NCBI RefSeq assembly: GCF_030758415.1
Contig: NZ_CP132334.1
Coordinates: forward strand, 2,306,001-2,370,000
Source of the DNA: Parvularcula sp. IMCC14364
Lineage (GTDB): Bacteria; Pseudomonadota; Alphaproteobacteria; Caulobacterales; Parvularculaceae
DNA length: 64,000 nucleotides
Reading direction: 5' to 3'
Below, piece after piece: positions 42,563 through 50,346 of this stretch. Numbering within the stretch: position 1 is the first letter of the stretch; each line of letters starts with the position of its first letter. The notes under the pieces are model-generated. The model did no database searches. It saw only the letters and a program-made list of their open reading frames with translations, and was not told the DNA's origin. A program made the translations under genes and the position numbers.

Positions 42563-43544
42563 CAGGAGCATCATATTCTGGTTGGCGCTGTCTGCTATCA
42601 TCAGTGTAATGGCTGCTTGTATGATCGGCAGCACAGCGATGGGACCGCAGAGACTGCTTGGGGCTTTTTTGAGAACCGGCACAGCCGCGGATATAATTGT
42701 ACTATGGGAAATCAGGCTACCACGGGCTATGGCAGCTTTTATTGTTGGTGCGGCACTTGGCATGAGCGGCGCTGCATTACAGGGGCTGTTGCGTAACCCT
42801 TTGGCTGAACCAGGTGTTCTGGGCGTTTCTGCTAGCGCAACTCTGGGCGCTACACTGACCTTGTTTTACGGCCTTGCGGTTTTCTCTCCTTTAATACCGG
42901 TTCTGGCTTCAATAACCGGCGCGATGTCAGCGACAGCCCTGCTCTCAGTTGCCGCTTTCCGCCATGCATCCATCACAACACTTATTCTGATTGGCGTTGG
43001 TCTTTCCAGTTTTGCCGGCGGCTTGATGGCGTTACTTCTGAACCTTGCCCCCAACCCATTCAGCCTAGCTGAATTGATCAGCTGGACGCTTGGCTCGGTT
43101 GCGAACCGTAGCTACAATGACATCGCCCTCATTCTCCCCTTCATGACCATTGGCCTCGTCTTTATCTTGATCACAAAGCGAAACTTCGCTGCGCTCGCCT
43201 TTGGCGAAAATACCGCACACAGTATGGGTGTGGACCTGCGGCGTACACGGCTTTTTACGATCATTGGCACAGGGCTCTTAACTGGAGCAGCTGTTGCGAT
43301 AGCTGGTGCGATAGGTTTTGTCGGAATTGTCGCCCCCCACCTGGTCAGGCCACTTATGAAATATGATCCTGCACGAACGATCTGGCCAGCAGCACTACTC
43401 GGCGGCATAATGTTGGTATTGGCTGATATTGGTGTCCGATTGATCCCAACGAATAGCGAACTGCGATTGGGCGTGGTTGCTGCGCTTTTTGGGGCGCCTC
43501 TTTTCATCTGGATTGCCTCCAGACTAAGGAGCAATCATGGTTGA
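42555..43544 (+). CDS. btuC: Cobalamin ABC transporter permease (FecCD family)
   Basis: This 329-residue inner-membrane protein has about ten hydrophobic segments. FecCD-family motifs include WEIRLPRAMAAFIVGAALGMSGAALQGLLRNPLAEPG near residues 45-80, GVDLRRTR, and GAIGFVGIVAPHLVR with RLIPTNSELRLGVVAALFGAP near the C-terminus. The RNPLAEP segment is the conserved loop after the second helix. The frame is open to 42453, but ATG 42555 overlaps the btuF stop by 8 bases and gives the normal start just before the first helix. It overlaps btuD by 8 bases. Confidence 0.93.
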   Translation: MTDRSIIFWLALSAIISVMAACMIGSTAMGPQRLLGAFLRTGTAADIIVLWEIRLPRAMAAFIVGAALGMSGAALQGLLRNPLAEPGVLGVSASATLGATLTLFYGLAVFSPLIPVLASITGAMSATALLSVAAFRHASITTLILIGVGLSSFAGGLMALLLNLAPNPFSLAELISWTLGSVANRSYNDIALILPFMTIGLVFILITKRNFAALAFGENTAHSMGVDLRRTRLFTIIGTGLLTGAAVAIAGAIGFVGIVAPHLVRPLMKYDPARTIWPAALLGGIMLVLADIGVRLIPTNSELRLGVVAALFGAPLFIWIASRLRSNHG

Positions 43545-44307
43545 TCTGAAGTTGGATAGTGTCTCTGCCAGAAAGGCGGAACAGTTTGTCCTGAAAGAGG
43601 TCAGCCTGACCCAGACTGCCGGACAGCTGACAGCTATTATAGGCCCCAACGGAGCAGGAAAAACATCCCTACTGGAAGCCATACTGGGGCTCCTGCCAAT
43701 CGCAGCTGGTTCTGTCTGCATTGATAGTCAACCTGTTAAGGAGGTGCCGCATACGGATCTCGCAAAACTGATCGCCTACCTACCGCAAGCAAGGCCATTG
43801 GCCTGGCCGTTGCGCGTCATTGACACAGTCGCCATGGGTCGTTTCGCGTGGGGTGGCACCATGGGGCGCTTGTCACTCGATGATGCCGAGATAATCAATG
43901 ATGCACTCGCAAAATGTGAAATCCAGCATTTGAAGGACAGGCCTACGGATCAACTCTCTGGCGGTGAACTTGCGCGTATTCATTGTGCGAGAGTTTTTGC
44001 TGCGCAGACACCCATTATGCTGGCAGATGAACCCGTCACTGCACTTGATCCAAAACACCAGCTCAAGATCATGTCTTTGATCCAAAACTATGTACGGGAA
44101 GGAAACAGCGCCCTGGTCATCATGCACGATATCAGCCTTGCTGCGCGTTTTTCAGATCGCCTGATCTGGATGAAAGAAGGAAAGATAATGGCCGATGGCC
44201 CCCCCGCCAAAACTGTTACAGAAACGCAGATCGAGACTATTTTCGGGATAGGGGCCCAAGTTCAGTGGCGCGATAAAATACCTCTCATCATCACCAGGTC
44301 GCTTTAA
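43537..44307 (+). CDS. btuD: Cobalamin ABC transporter ATPase
   Basis: This 256-residue ATPase should power the BtuC permease. Walker A is GPNGAGKT (36-43), the Q-loop is in AYLPQARPL, the signature is LSGGELAR (140-147), Walker B is MLADEP (161-166) and the switch is IMHDISLAAR. The WPLRVIDTVAMGRF stretch is typical of the FecE/HmuV/BtuD subgroup. It is the last gene of the riboswitch-controlled operon. Its stop lies 11 bases from the convergent decarboxylase gene, and no terminator hairpin is visible between them. Confidence 0.92.
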   Translation: MVDLKLDSVSARKAEQFVLKEVSLTQTAGQLTAIIGPNGAGKTSLLEAILGLLPIAAGSVCIDSQPVKEVPHTDLAKLIAYLPQARPLAWPLRVIDTVAMGRFAWGGTMGRLSLDDAEIINDALAKCEIQHLKDRPTDQLSGGELARIHCARVFAAQTPIMLADEPVTALDPKHQLKIMSLIQNYVREGNSALVIMHDISLAARFSDRLIWMKEGKIMADGPPAKTVTETQIETIFGIGAQVQWRDKIPLIITRSL

Positions 44308-44318
44308 TGCAATGCTTC

Positions 44319-45479
44319 TCAATCAACGACTTTTCTTGTGGCAAGATCGAGAAACCTTGCATCCGGTAGTGAGTTAAATCGGGTACGCGTTGCCGCAGTA
44401 TAGGCCCCCATTTCATGGCCAATCACAAGGTCACCGGTATGTAAAGCAGGCAACATGATATCTTCAGCAATGATATCAATGGAATCACAAGTGGGGCCAG
44501 CAAGCACACTTCTGTATAGGTCACCCTCGCCAAAAACCTGCAACGGATAACAGGCATGGTCGTAAATCTGACCTGAATACGATCCATACACCCCATCATC
44601 AAGGTAATACCAGTTAAGCCCGTCCCGGACAGAACGCCCCACCACAGATGTGATGCTGGTAACGGCTGCAGCTACCAGATACCGTCCCGGCTCCGCCAGA
44701 ATATCCCAGTCAGGTGGTAAACCCGCTAAAGCCCTTCGTATTGGCGCACAGAATTCACTTATACGAACGCCTTTCCGGTCATAATCGGCTGGAAAACCAC
44801 CACCTATATCAAGCACATTCATCAGGTTGCTGCTTTCAGCATTCAACTGATGCATGACGGCACTACACTTTTCTATGCTCTCAACATGCTTATTGGCATC
44901 AGTACACTGAGACCCAACATGAAAGCTAAGCCCCTTCACATGCACTCCCAGTTCATTGGCGCGCCGAACAATCGCAGACACTTCAGCAAGGTTGCATCCA
45001 AACTTTCGGGAAAGATCAACAATCGCGCCGGGACTGCGGAAACTCACCCGCAAGACCAGCCCGACACGGCTGCGATAAGGGATAAACTTTTCCAACTCAT
45101 ACGTATTGTCTATCACAAAGGTTGTGACACCATAGCGAAGGGCAGTGCGAATCTCCTCGTCCTTCTTGACTGGGTGCGTATGTATTGTACGTCGGCCAAA
45201 AACTTTCAGACCAAGCAAAAGATCCGTTTCGCCACCTGACGCAACATCAAAACCGCCACCAAGTCGGTCAATGGTCTGAATAACCTGTGCCTGAGGCAAT
45301 GCCTTGACTGCGTAGAATAATCTGACTCCAGGCAGTGCTTCACTCAAGGCATTGTAATGCTGTTCTACGACAGTCTGATCATAAACGAGAAGTGGTGTAC
45401 CAAACTCTCTGGCTAGGTCGCGATACAAGGCCTCTTCATTATCGGTACTACCAACCTTCACAGGCCGCTCATCAGCCAT
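44319..45479 (-). CDS. PLP-dependent ornithine/lysine-type decarboxylase (fold III)
   Basis: This 386-residue enzyme of the alanine-racemase-fold group IV decarboxylases most likely makes putrescine from ornithine (or cadaverine from lysine). The PLP lysine is in YAVKA (Lys59). Also seen are HVGSQ (187-191), GGGFP (226-230) and EPGR (263-266), which bind PLP phosphate. GPTCDSID (328-335) has the Cys-Asp pair contributed across the dimer. The CDSID form and short length fit bacterial ornithine or ornithine/lysine decarboxylases rather than diaminopimelate decarboxylase. It starts 4 bases after speE, so the operon supplies both putrescine and decarboxylated SAM for spermidine. Substrate preference cannot be settled from sequence alone. 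Confidence 0.88.
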   Translation of the reverse strand: MADERPVKVGSTDNEEALYRDLAREFGTPLLVYDQTVVEQHYNALSEALPGVRLFYAVKALPQAQVIQTIDRLGGGFDVASGGETDLLLGLKVFGRRTIHTHPVKKDEEIRTALRYGVTTFVIDNTYELEKFIPYRSRVGLVLRVSFRSPGAIVDLSRKFGCNLAEVSAIVRRANELGVHVKGLSFHVGSQCTDANKHVESIEKCSAVMHQLNAESSNLMNVLDIGGGFPADYDRKGVRISEFCAPIRRALAGLPPDWDILAEPGRYLVAAAVTSITSVVGRSVRDGLNWYYLDDGVYGSYSGQIYDHACYPLQVFGEGDLYRSVLAGPTCDSIDIIAEDIMLPALHTGDLVIGHEMGAYTAATRTRFNSLPDARFLDLATRKVVD

Positions 45480-45483
45480 CAGA

Positions 45484-46329
45484 TCAATTCACCAAGATAT
45501 CGCGCATATATTGCGGCAAAGCGAACGAGGCCGCATGAATCTCGGGGGTGTAGTATCGGCAGGAAAACGCAGCCTGATCCAGACGCCCCCGCAGCACTTC
45601 TGCGGAGACTTTACATAAATCCCTGTCGTCCGTTGCCCAACCAAGAGACATAAAGCCACCATAATAAGTTGGGATTGGCGCACAGTAAAATCGCGCATCC
45701 CTGAAGCGCTGTTGCAGGCGTTGATGTGTATTTTTCAGCTCATCAGGCTGAAAGAATGGCACACCATTTTGTGTAACCATCACCCCGCCATCAGCCAGAC
45801 ATCGCTTGGCCTGTGCATAAAAGTCCTCTGTGAAAAGAACTTCTCCGGGGCCAATAGGGTCCGTACTGTCTACTATGATGATATCATATGTGCGATCCGT
45901 TGACCTGACAAATTCCATACCATCCGCAATAACAAGATCGAGGCGCGGATCATCAAATGCACCAGCTGAATGATTAGGCAGATATTGCTTTGCCATATCA
46001 ACAACAGCCTGATCAATTTCAACCTGCATCACATGATCAATATTATGCCGACAGACTTCGCGCAAAATACCGCCGTCGCCACCTCCAATGATCAACACCC
46101 GTTTTGCATTGCCGTGGGCCAATACCGGCACATGCGTCATCATCTCGTGATAAATGAACTCATCTGCTTCGGTTGTCTGCACAACGCCATCAAGGGTCAT
46201 GACACGACCGAGCTGGGCATTATGAAAAATCATCAGGTGCTGGTGATCGGTTTTGCTCTCGAAATACAGCTTATCAATGCGGAATTGCTGGCTAACAGCA
46301 TCGTAAAGCGTTTCTTCAAACTGCTTCAC
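45484..46329 (-). CDS. speE: Spermidine synthase
   Basis: This protein transfers an aminopropyl group from decarboxylated S-adenosylmethionine to putrescine. With the chosen start it is 281 residues. Motifs are LDGVVQTTEADEFIYHEM (47-64), the nucleotide loop GGGDGG (82-87), the VEID acidic pair (103-106) and DSTDPIGP (154-161) with the catalytic Asp. The frame is open to a GTG at 46353. I prefer GTG 46329 because a GGAG lies seven bases upstream and the product then begins MKQFEETLYD, where E. coli SpeE also begins. This start overlaps the end of speD by 14 bases, which suggests coupled translation. Confidence 0.93.
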   Translation of the reverse strand: MKQFEETLYDAVSQQFRIDKLYFESKTDHQHLMIFHNAQLGRVMTLDGVVQTTEADEFIYHEMMTHVPVLAHGNAKRVLIIGGGDGGILREVCRHNIDHVMQVEIDQAVVDMAKQYLPNHSAGAFDDPRLDLVIADGMEFVRSTDRTYDIIIVDSTDPIGPGEVLFTEDFYAQAKRCLADGGVMVTQNGVPFFQPDELKNTHQRLQQRFRDARFYCAPIPTYYGGFMSLGWATDDRDLCKVSAEVLRGRLDQAAFSCRYYTPEIHAASFALPQYMRDILVN

Positions 46330-46777
46330 GAATTTGCTCCGCAACCAGACCACGACGGATCGTGTTCACGTCAACACGCGCTGCCCCAAATGCATCCTGC
46401 AATATCGGCACAGCCAGTTCTGGTCTGGCATCCCCGCACATGAACACGTCAAACGCAGCAAACTGACGCTCTGGCCATGTGTGAACACTGATATGGGACT
46501 CTGCGAGCACAGCAACGCCCGAAACACCCGTGGGGGTGAAATGGTGCAAATGGATATGGAGTAATGTTGCACCGCAGGTTTCAACAACCTTGCGCAATAC
46601 TTTTTCCATATAAGGCACGTCATCCAGTCTCGATGCCTGCCACAAATCTATAATGATATGATTGCCCGCATACTCAACACCGTCACGGACAATAAAATGG
46701 TCTGCATTATCCGGGGAGGTCCCGGCAAAAGAGACGGGAATAACATCACCGTCAAATCTGGGATCGCGAAGCGCCAT
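46316..46777 (-). CDS. speD: S-adenosylmethionine decarboxylase proenzyme
   Basis: This 153-residue pyruvoyl enzyme makes decarboxylated SAM for SpeE. Self-cleavage occurs between Glu93 and Ser94 in LAESHISVHTWPE, where the serine becomes the pyruvoyl group. The conserved cysteine is in FMCGDARPE (Cys113). The HIHLHHFTPTGVSGVAV strand precedes the cleavage site, as in the short bacterial class. ATG 46777 has GGAGA seven bases upstream. It is the first gene of a speD-speE-decarboxylase operon on the minus strand. Confidence 0.95.
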   Translation of the reverse strand: MALRDPRFDGDVIPVSFAGTSPDNADHFIVRDGVEYAGNHIIIDLWQASRLDDVPYMEKVLRKVVETCGATLLHIHLHHFTPTGVSGVAVLAESHISVHTWPERQFAAFDVFMCGDARPELAVPILQDAFGAARVDVNTIRRGLVAEQIREAV

Positions 46778-46792
46778 CAGCGTTTCTCCTTG

Positions 46793-46864
46793 TCACAACA
46801 TTTGGGCTAACGCGCTGTTCATGTTGTTGACTGGGCAAACAACGCACGATTAGCGGGCGAACAT
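46793..46864 (-). promoter_or_regulatory. speD leader with two mini reading frames
   Basis: Upstream of speD on the same strand are two very short frames. MFAR-stop (46850-46864) is preceded by AGAGG. MNSALAQML-stop (46793-46822) ends 15 bases before the speD start, directly in front of the speD ribosome site. TTGAAA-N16-TATTCG around 46900-46930 is a possible promoter. Leader peptides control several polyamine genes, but these two may be chance frames. Confidence 0.25.
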
Positions 46865-46989
46865 AAGGACCTCTTTCCTGGTCAGTTGAAGGCGTTCGAA
46901 TACAGGAAAATCAGTTTATTTCAAGCAATTTCAATAGTCGCGAGAGAAGATTTTGCGGCCCAGGTTTTGCGTTACGAACAAAAAATATC

Positions 46990-47015
46990 AAGGGCGCTGA
47001 CTTCTCAGCGCCCTT
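46990..47015 (-). terminator. Rho-independent terminator of the RTX/VCBS remnant gene
   Basis: A perfect 11-bp inverted repeat, AAGGGCGCTGA / TCAGCGCCCTT, has a 4-base loop. On the minus strand it is followed by a T-rich run (GATATTTTTTG). It lies 31 bases after the stop of the RTX remnant, so it ends that transcript before the speD promoter region. Confidence 0.85.
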
Positions 47016-47046
47016 AAAGGGATTATCGATAGTTGATTGTTGCTGC

Positions 47047-48348
47047 CTAGAACAGGATGTCGTCTGTCAGAGCTGCAATGGTAATATTTTCAATGGTTAC
47101 AATATCGTCGCCATCAGCGAAGATCACATCCCCATCTACTTCAGACATCTGCGCTGTGACGTCAGATATATCTGCAAATCCGAAACCCTGCAGATCAAGC
47201 ACATCAACATCATCCTGAAAATCAGTGATCAGGTCCTGCTCATCGCCGATAGTGAAAATAAACGTATCACTACCGCCATTGCCAGTCAGGATATCAGTAC
47301 CTGATCCACCAGAGATGATGTCATTTCCACCCCCACCAGAAATTTCATCATCATCCTCACTACCGTTAATTGTATCGTTACCGCCGCCGCCGAATATAAG
47401 GTCATTTCCTTCATTACCATCCAGGACATCAGACCCAGCATCACCTGAGATAATATCGTCGCCAAAGCCACCGGACACAATATCATCTCCGCCACCTGCA
47501 CGAATGTTATCACTGCCTTCTTCGCCAAAGATCGTATCACGCAGGCCATTGCCTATGATCTGGTCATCACCTTCACCAGCAAAAATAGTATCACTGCCAC
47601 GGCGCCCCTCAATCAGGTCATCACCTTCACCCCCAAAGATGACATCAGCACCATCACCACCAATAATATGGTCGTCATTACGGCCGCCGTGGATCTCATC
47701 TCGATCACCACCACCAGACAGGAAGTCGGCACCATTGTCTCCGAAGATAAGGTCACGACCGCCATTGCCTTCAATGAAGTCGATTTGAGAACCACCGTGA
47801 ATTTCATCATCACCAGCACCACCGAAAATCAGATCCGCGCCATCTCCACCCAGGATCACATCTCGACCACCGCCAGCTTCAACAAAGTCAGCTCCGTCTC
47901 CAGCATCGATGAAATCAGAACCGGCACCACCGAATATCTCATCATTGTCAAGGCCACCAAACAGACGGTCATCGCCGTCGCCGCCATCAATGCAATCACG
48001 CCCATCATTACCATTGATAATATCATCACCGCCCAAGCCGCGAATATCATCACCAACATCGGATCCGTTCAGCTCATCCGCATTTTCTGTACCAATAATC
48101 AGGTTCTTGGCACCTGAAATGAAGATTGTTACCGTTTGGGAAGTGCCGTCCTCAGCCAGAATTTCAAACGTATCAACGAGAGTCTCGCCTCCAGAAAGAG
48201 CCGCTATATCTTCGTTCTCGCTATCCAGAACATAAGTCCAGACACCATCTGAAGTGACTGTATAGGTACCAAAACCACCAATGGATACGGCAGCTGTTAC
48301 AACAGTCTGGAAGACGTTATCGTCATTATCAATATCAATATGGTCTAG
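47047..48348 (-). pseudogene. 3' part of an RTX/VCBS secreted protein gene, 5' end lost to IS insertion
   Basis: The frame runs from the IS boundary to a stop at 47047-47049, about 434 codons. The N-terminal part is a VCBS-type domain (DNVFQTVV, FGTYTVTSDGVWTYVLD, TFEILAEDGTSQTVTIFISGAKN). Then come about 25 RTX nonapeptides of the GGDGDD type. The C-terminus has SDTFIFTIGDEQDLITDFQDDVD and the end DDILF, which resembles the C-terminal region of serralysin-like type I substrates. No ATG or GTG start exists in the remaining frame; the first candidate is TTG at 48036. It is therefore probably inactive, or at best makes a leaderless fragment. The type I system 11 kb away could have exported the intact protein. 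Confidence 0.85.
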
Positions 48349-49188
48349 GCTCAGGACCTATTAATCTTGTGATCTGATACGAACGGTGATTCAAGATTGC
48401 AAAGGAGGCTTTGCAATGAGCGATTTGATTTGGTTATCGAAAGAGCAGTTGTCACGGATTGAGCCGTATTTTCCTTTATCCCATGGTGTTCCGCGCGTTG
48501 ACGACAGGCGTGTATTGTCCGGGATCATCTTCGTGATCCGCAACGGTTTGCGCTGGCGTGATGCGCCGAAGGAATATGGTCCGCACAAGACTTTATACAA
48601 TCGCTTTATCCGCTGGAGCCGCTTGGGCGTTTTTGATCGCATCTTTTCGAACCTGTCTGCGCAAGGGGACGTTTCCGAAACGCTGATGATTGACGCCACG
48701 CATTTGAAAGCCCATCGCACCGCGTCCAGCCTTTTAAAAAAGGGGCTTTTCCCAGGCACATTGGACGCACAAAAGGCGGCTTGAACTCAAAACTTCACGC
48801 CGTTGTCGATAACATGGGACGCCCGCTGATCATGTGCCTGACGGCTGGACAGACAAGCGATCATATCGGCGCAAAGCTGATCTATCCGGCACTGCCGGAG
48901 GGCGCGAAAACCCTGATCGGCGACAAGGGTTACGATAGCGATGAGTTTCGCAGTGCTCTCACCGCTAAAAACATTCAGCCCTGCATCCCACCGCGAAAAG
49001 GACGGCGTCATCCAGCGGAGTTTTGCGAAACTCTCTATAAACAACGCCACAAAGTCGAGATCATGTTCGGAAGACTGAAAGACTGGCGGCGCGTCGCCAC
49101 CCGCTATGACCGCTGTGCTCACACATACTTCTCAAGCATCTGCATCGCAGCTACGATAATCTTCTGGATCAATCAATGAGTCCTGAGC
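48349..49188 (+). mobile_element. IS5-family element, IS427-like, 840 bp
   Basis: The element is bounded by inverted ends GCTCAGGAC (48349-48357) and GTCCTGAGC (49180-49188) and flanked by CTAG direct repeats (48345-48348 and 49189-49192). It encodes a transposase in two overlapping frames. It inserted into the VCBS domain of the RTX/VCBS gene: if the element and one CTAG are removed, the minus-strand frame reads through as ATGNLDHIDIDNDDNVF. Confidence 0.93.
48416..49179 (+). CDS. IS427-like transposase, two frames joined by -1 frameshift
   Basis: OrfA (48416-48784, 122 residues) carries the N-terminal DNA-binding region and the first catalytic Asp in MIDATHLKAHR. OrfB (frame through 48781-49179) carries the second Asp in GDKGYDSDEF and the Glu in RHKVEIMFGRLKDWRR. 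A classic -1 slippery site A_AAA_AAG lies at 48736-48742. A -1 shift there continues as KGAFPRHIGRTKGGLNSKLHAV, which matches the uninterrupted sequence of the family. The full product is about 254 residues. Its start, ATG 48416, has GGAGG upstream. Both frames look intact. Confidence 0.92.
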
Positions 49189-49217
49189 CTAGGTTACCTG
49201 TAGCAACAAATCCATTA

Positions 49218-50147
49218 GAGTCTGAATCAAAAGTCTTTCATATGAAACATGCTCTTGCCAGTCGTCTTGTTGCGATACGGATGTGAGCCATGAATAGCCA
49301 TGCGATAGCTGAGGTCCAGCATCGTTCCCAATCCTTGGCGAGACGGCGTGATCGCCCTAACCATGCGAATGTGCGTTCTACGACCCATCGCCGGGGCAGG
49401 ACTTTAAAGCCTTTCATTTTATCGGATCGCTTGATGATTTCCATCCGGAATGGACCGACTTTTTTAAGTTTGCGCTTTAGCTTATCTCCCGCATAGCCAC
49501 CATCGGCAAAGATATGGCGAAGCCATGGAAATTTGTCTCGCGCTTCCATCAACACCGCTGGTGCGCCGTCGCGATCCTGTACATCCGCGGCATGCACAAG
49601 TGCTGTCACCAGAAAGCCTTCCGTATCCGTCAGAATATGCCGCTTGCGGCCTTTTATATTTTTGCCCGCGTCAAAGCCAGTAATACCGCCACTTTCTGTG
49701 GTTTTAACCGACTGGCTATCGATCACACCTGCGCTGGGGTGTGGGCTTCTGCCGTGTGCTTCGCGGCATTCAAACAGCAGGCGGTGATTGATCTTTTCCA
49801 GCAATCTGTCATCACGCCACCAATAAAAATATTTCTGAACCGTCGAAAAAGGCGGGAAATCCCTTGGTAACATGCGCCATTGGCAGCCAGTAGACGCGAT
49901 ATACAACAAGGCGTTCATGATCTCCCGCATCGGCCACTTGCGAGGACGCCCCATCCGATTTGGAAGAGGTATTTCAGGTTCAATCAAAGCCCATTCGTCG
50001 TCCGTCAGATCACTTGCATAGCGCAGGAAACTGCGGTCATAATATGTGCGGGTGGTTTCATTCCAACTCATCTGATCCTCCGTGTCTTAAGCAAACAAAG
50101 AGAATCATAAGTCGTTGAAATCACCCAGATACTTTTGGATCAGGCTC
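49218..50147 (-). mobile_element. IS5-family element, IS1031-like, 930 bp
   Basis: Imperfect inverted ends GAGTCTGAATCAAAAGT (from 49218) and, on the other strand, GAGCCTGATCCAAAAGT (ending at 50147) bound the element. TTA lies directly outside both ends (49215-49217 and 50148-50150), which fits the TNA target duplication of this group. It carries one intact transposase gene. Only 25 bases (49193-49217) separate it from the first element. Confidence 0.9.
49238..50071 (-). CDS. IS1031-like IS5-family transposase
   Basis: This is a 277-residue DDE transposase. It has a DUF4096-type N-terminus (DLTDDEWALIEPEIP, MNALLYIASTGCQWRMLPRDFPPFSTVQKYFYWW). The catalytic Asp residues are in VIDSQSVKTT and FADGGYAG, and the Glu is in RRWVVERTFAWLGRSRRLAKDWE. 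ATG 50071 is preceded by GAGGA. It appears full length and intact, so the element may still be mobile. Confidence 0.93.
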   Translation of the reverse strand: MSWNETTRTYYDRSFLRYASDLTDDEWALIEPEIPLPNRMGRPRKWPMREIMNALLYIASTGCQWRMLPRDFPPFSTVQKYFYWWRDDRLLEKINHRLLFECREAHGRSPHPSAGVIDSQSVKTTESGGITGFDAGKNIKGRKRHILTDTEGFLVTALVHAADVQDRDGAPAVLMEARDKFPWLRHIFADGGYAGDKLKRKLKKVGPFRMEIIKRSDKMKGFKVLPRRWVVERTFAWLGRSRRLAKDWERCWTSAIAWLFMAHIRIATRRLARACFI

Positions 50148-50346
50148 TTAACAAAACATGAAAAATTCCGCTTTTTGAGCGATGATACGCATTGAAAGAA
50201 GCAAAATTACTCAACAAAATCCGTATGTTATATTATCCCATCACGAATTAGTATTTGAAATCTTCATGAAAGTGTCATACTGACGTGCCACACAGATGCA
50301 GTAGCTTGATAATAATGTTACAAAAAAGCATCGAGTCGGGGAATTC
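50148..50346. other. AT-rich spacer before the LuxR-type gene
   Basis: These 199 bases hold no convincing gene. On the minus strand the frame of the RTX/VCBS remnant could be extended here for only about 20 odd, Cys/Phe-rich codons before a TAA, with no start codon, so the remnant's missing 5' part is not present. The stretch presumably carries the promoter of the LuxR-type gene. I see no clear -35/-10 pair. Confidence 0.5.

Noticed and set aside
46329-46353. GTG 46353 as the speE start
   Set aside because: It would overlap speD by 38 bases and lacks a ribosome site. GTG 46329 has GGAG at the right distance and matches the family N-terminus.
47225-48235. Plus-strand frames of 108-187 residues opposite the RTX remnant
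   Set aside because: They are antisense shadows of GGxGxD codons, with the same Pro/Ser-rich composition as the shadows in the giant gene.
49193-50230. Extension of the RTX/VCBS remnant upstream through the second IS
   Set aside because: After removing the element, the joined frame meets a TAA after about 20 atypical codons and has no start codon.
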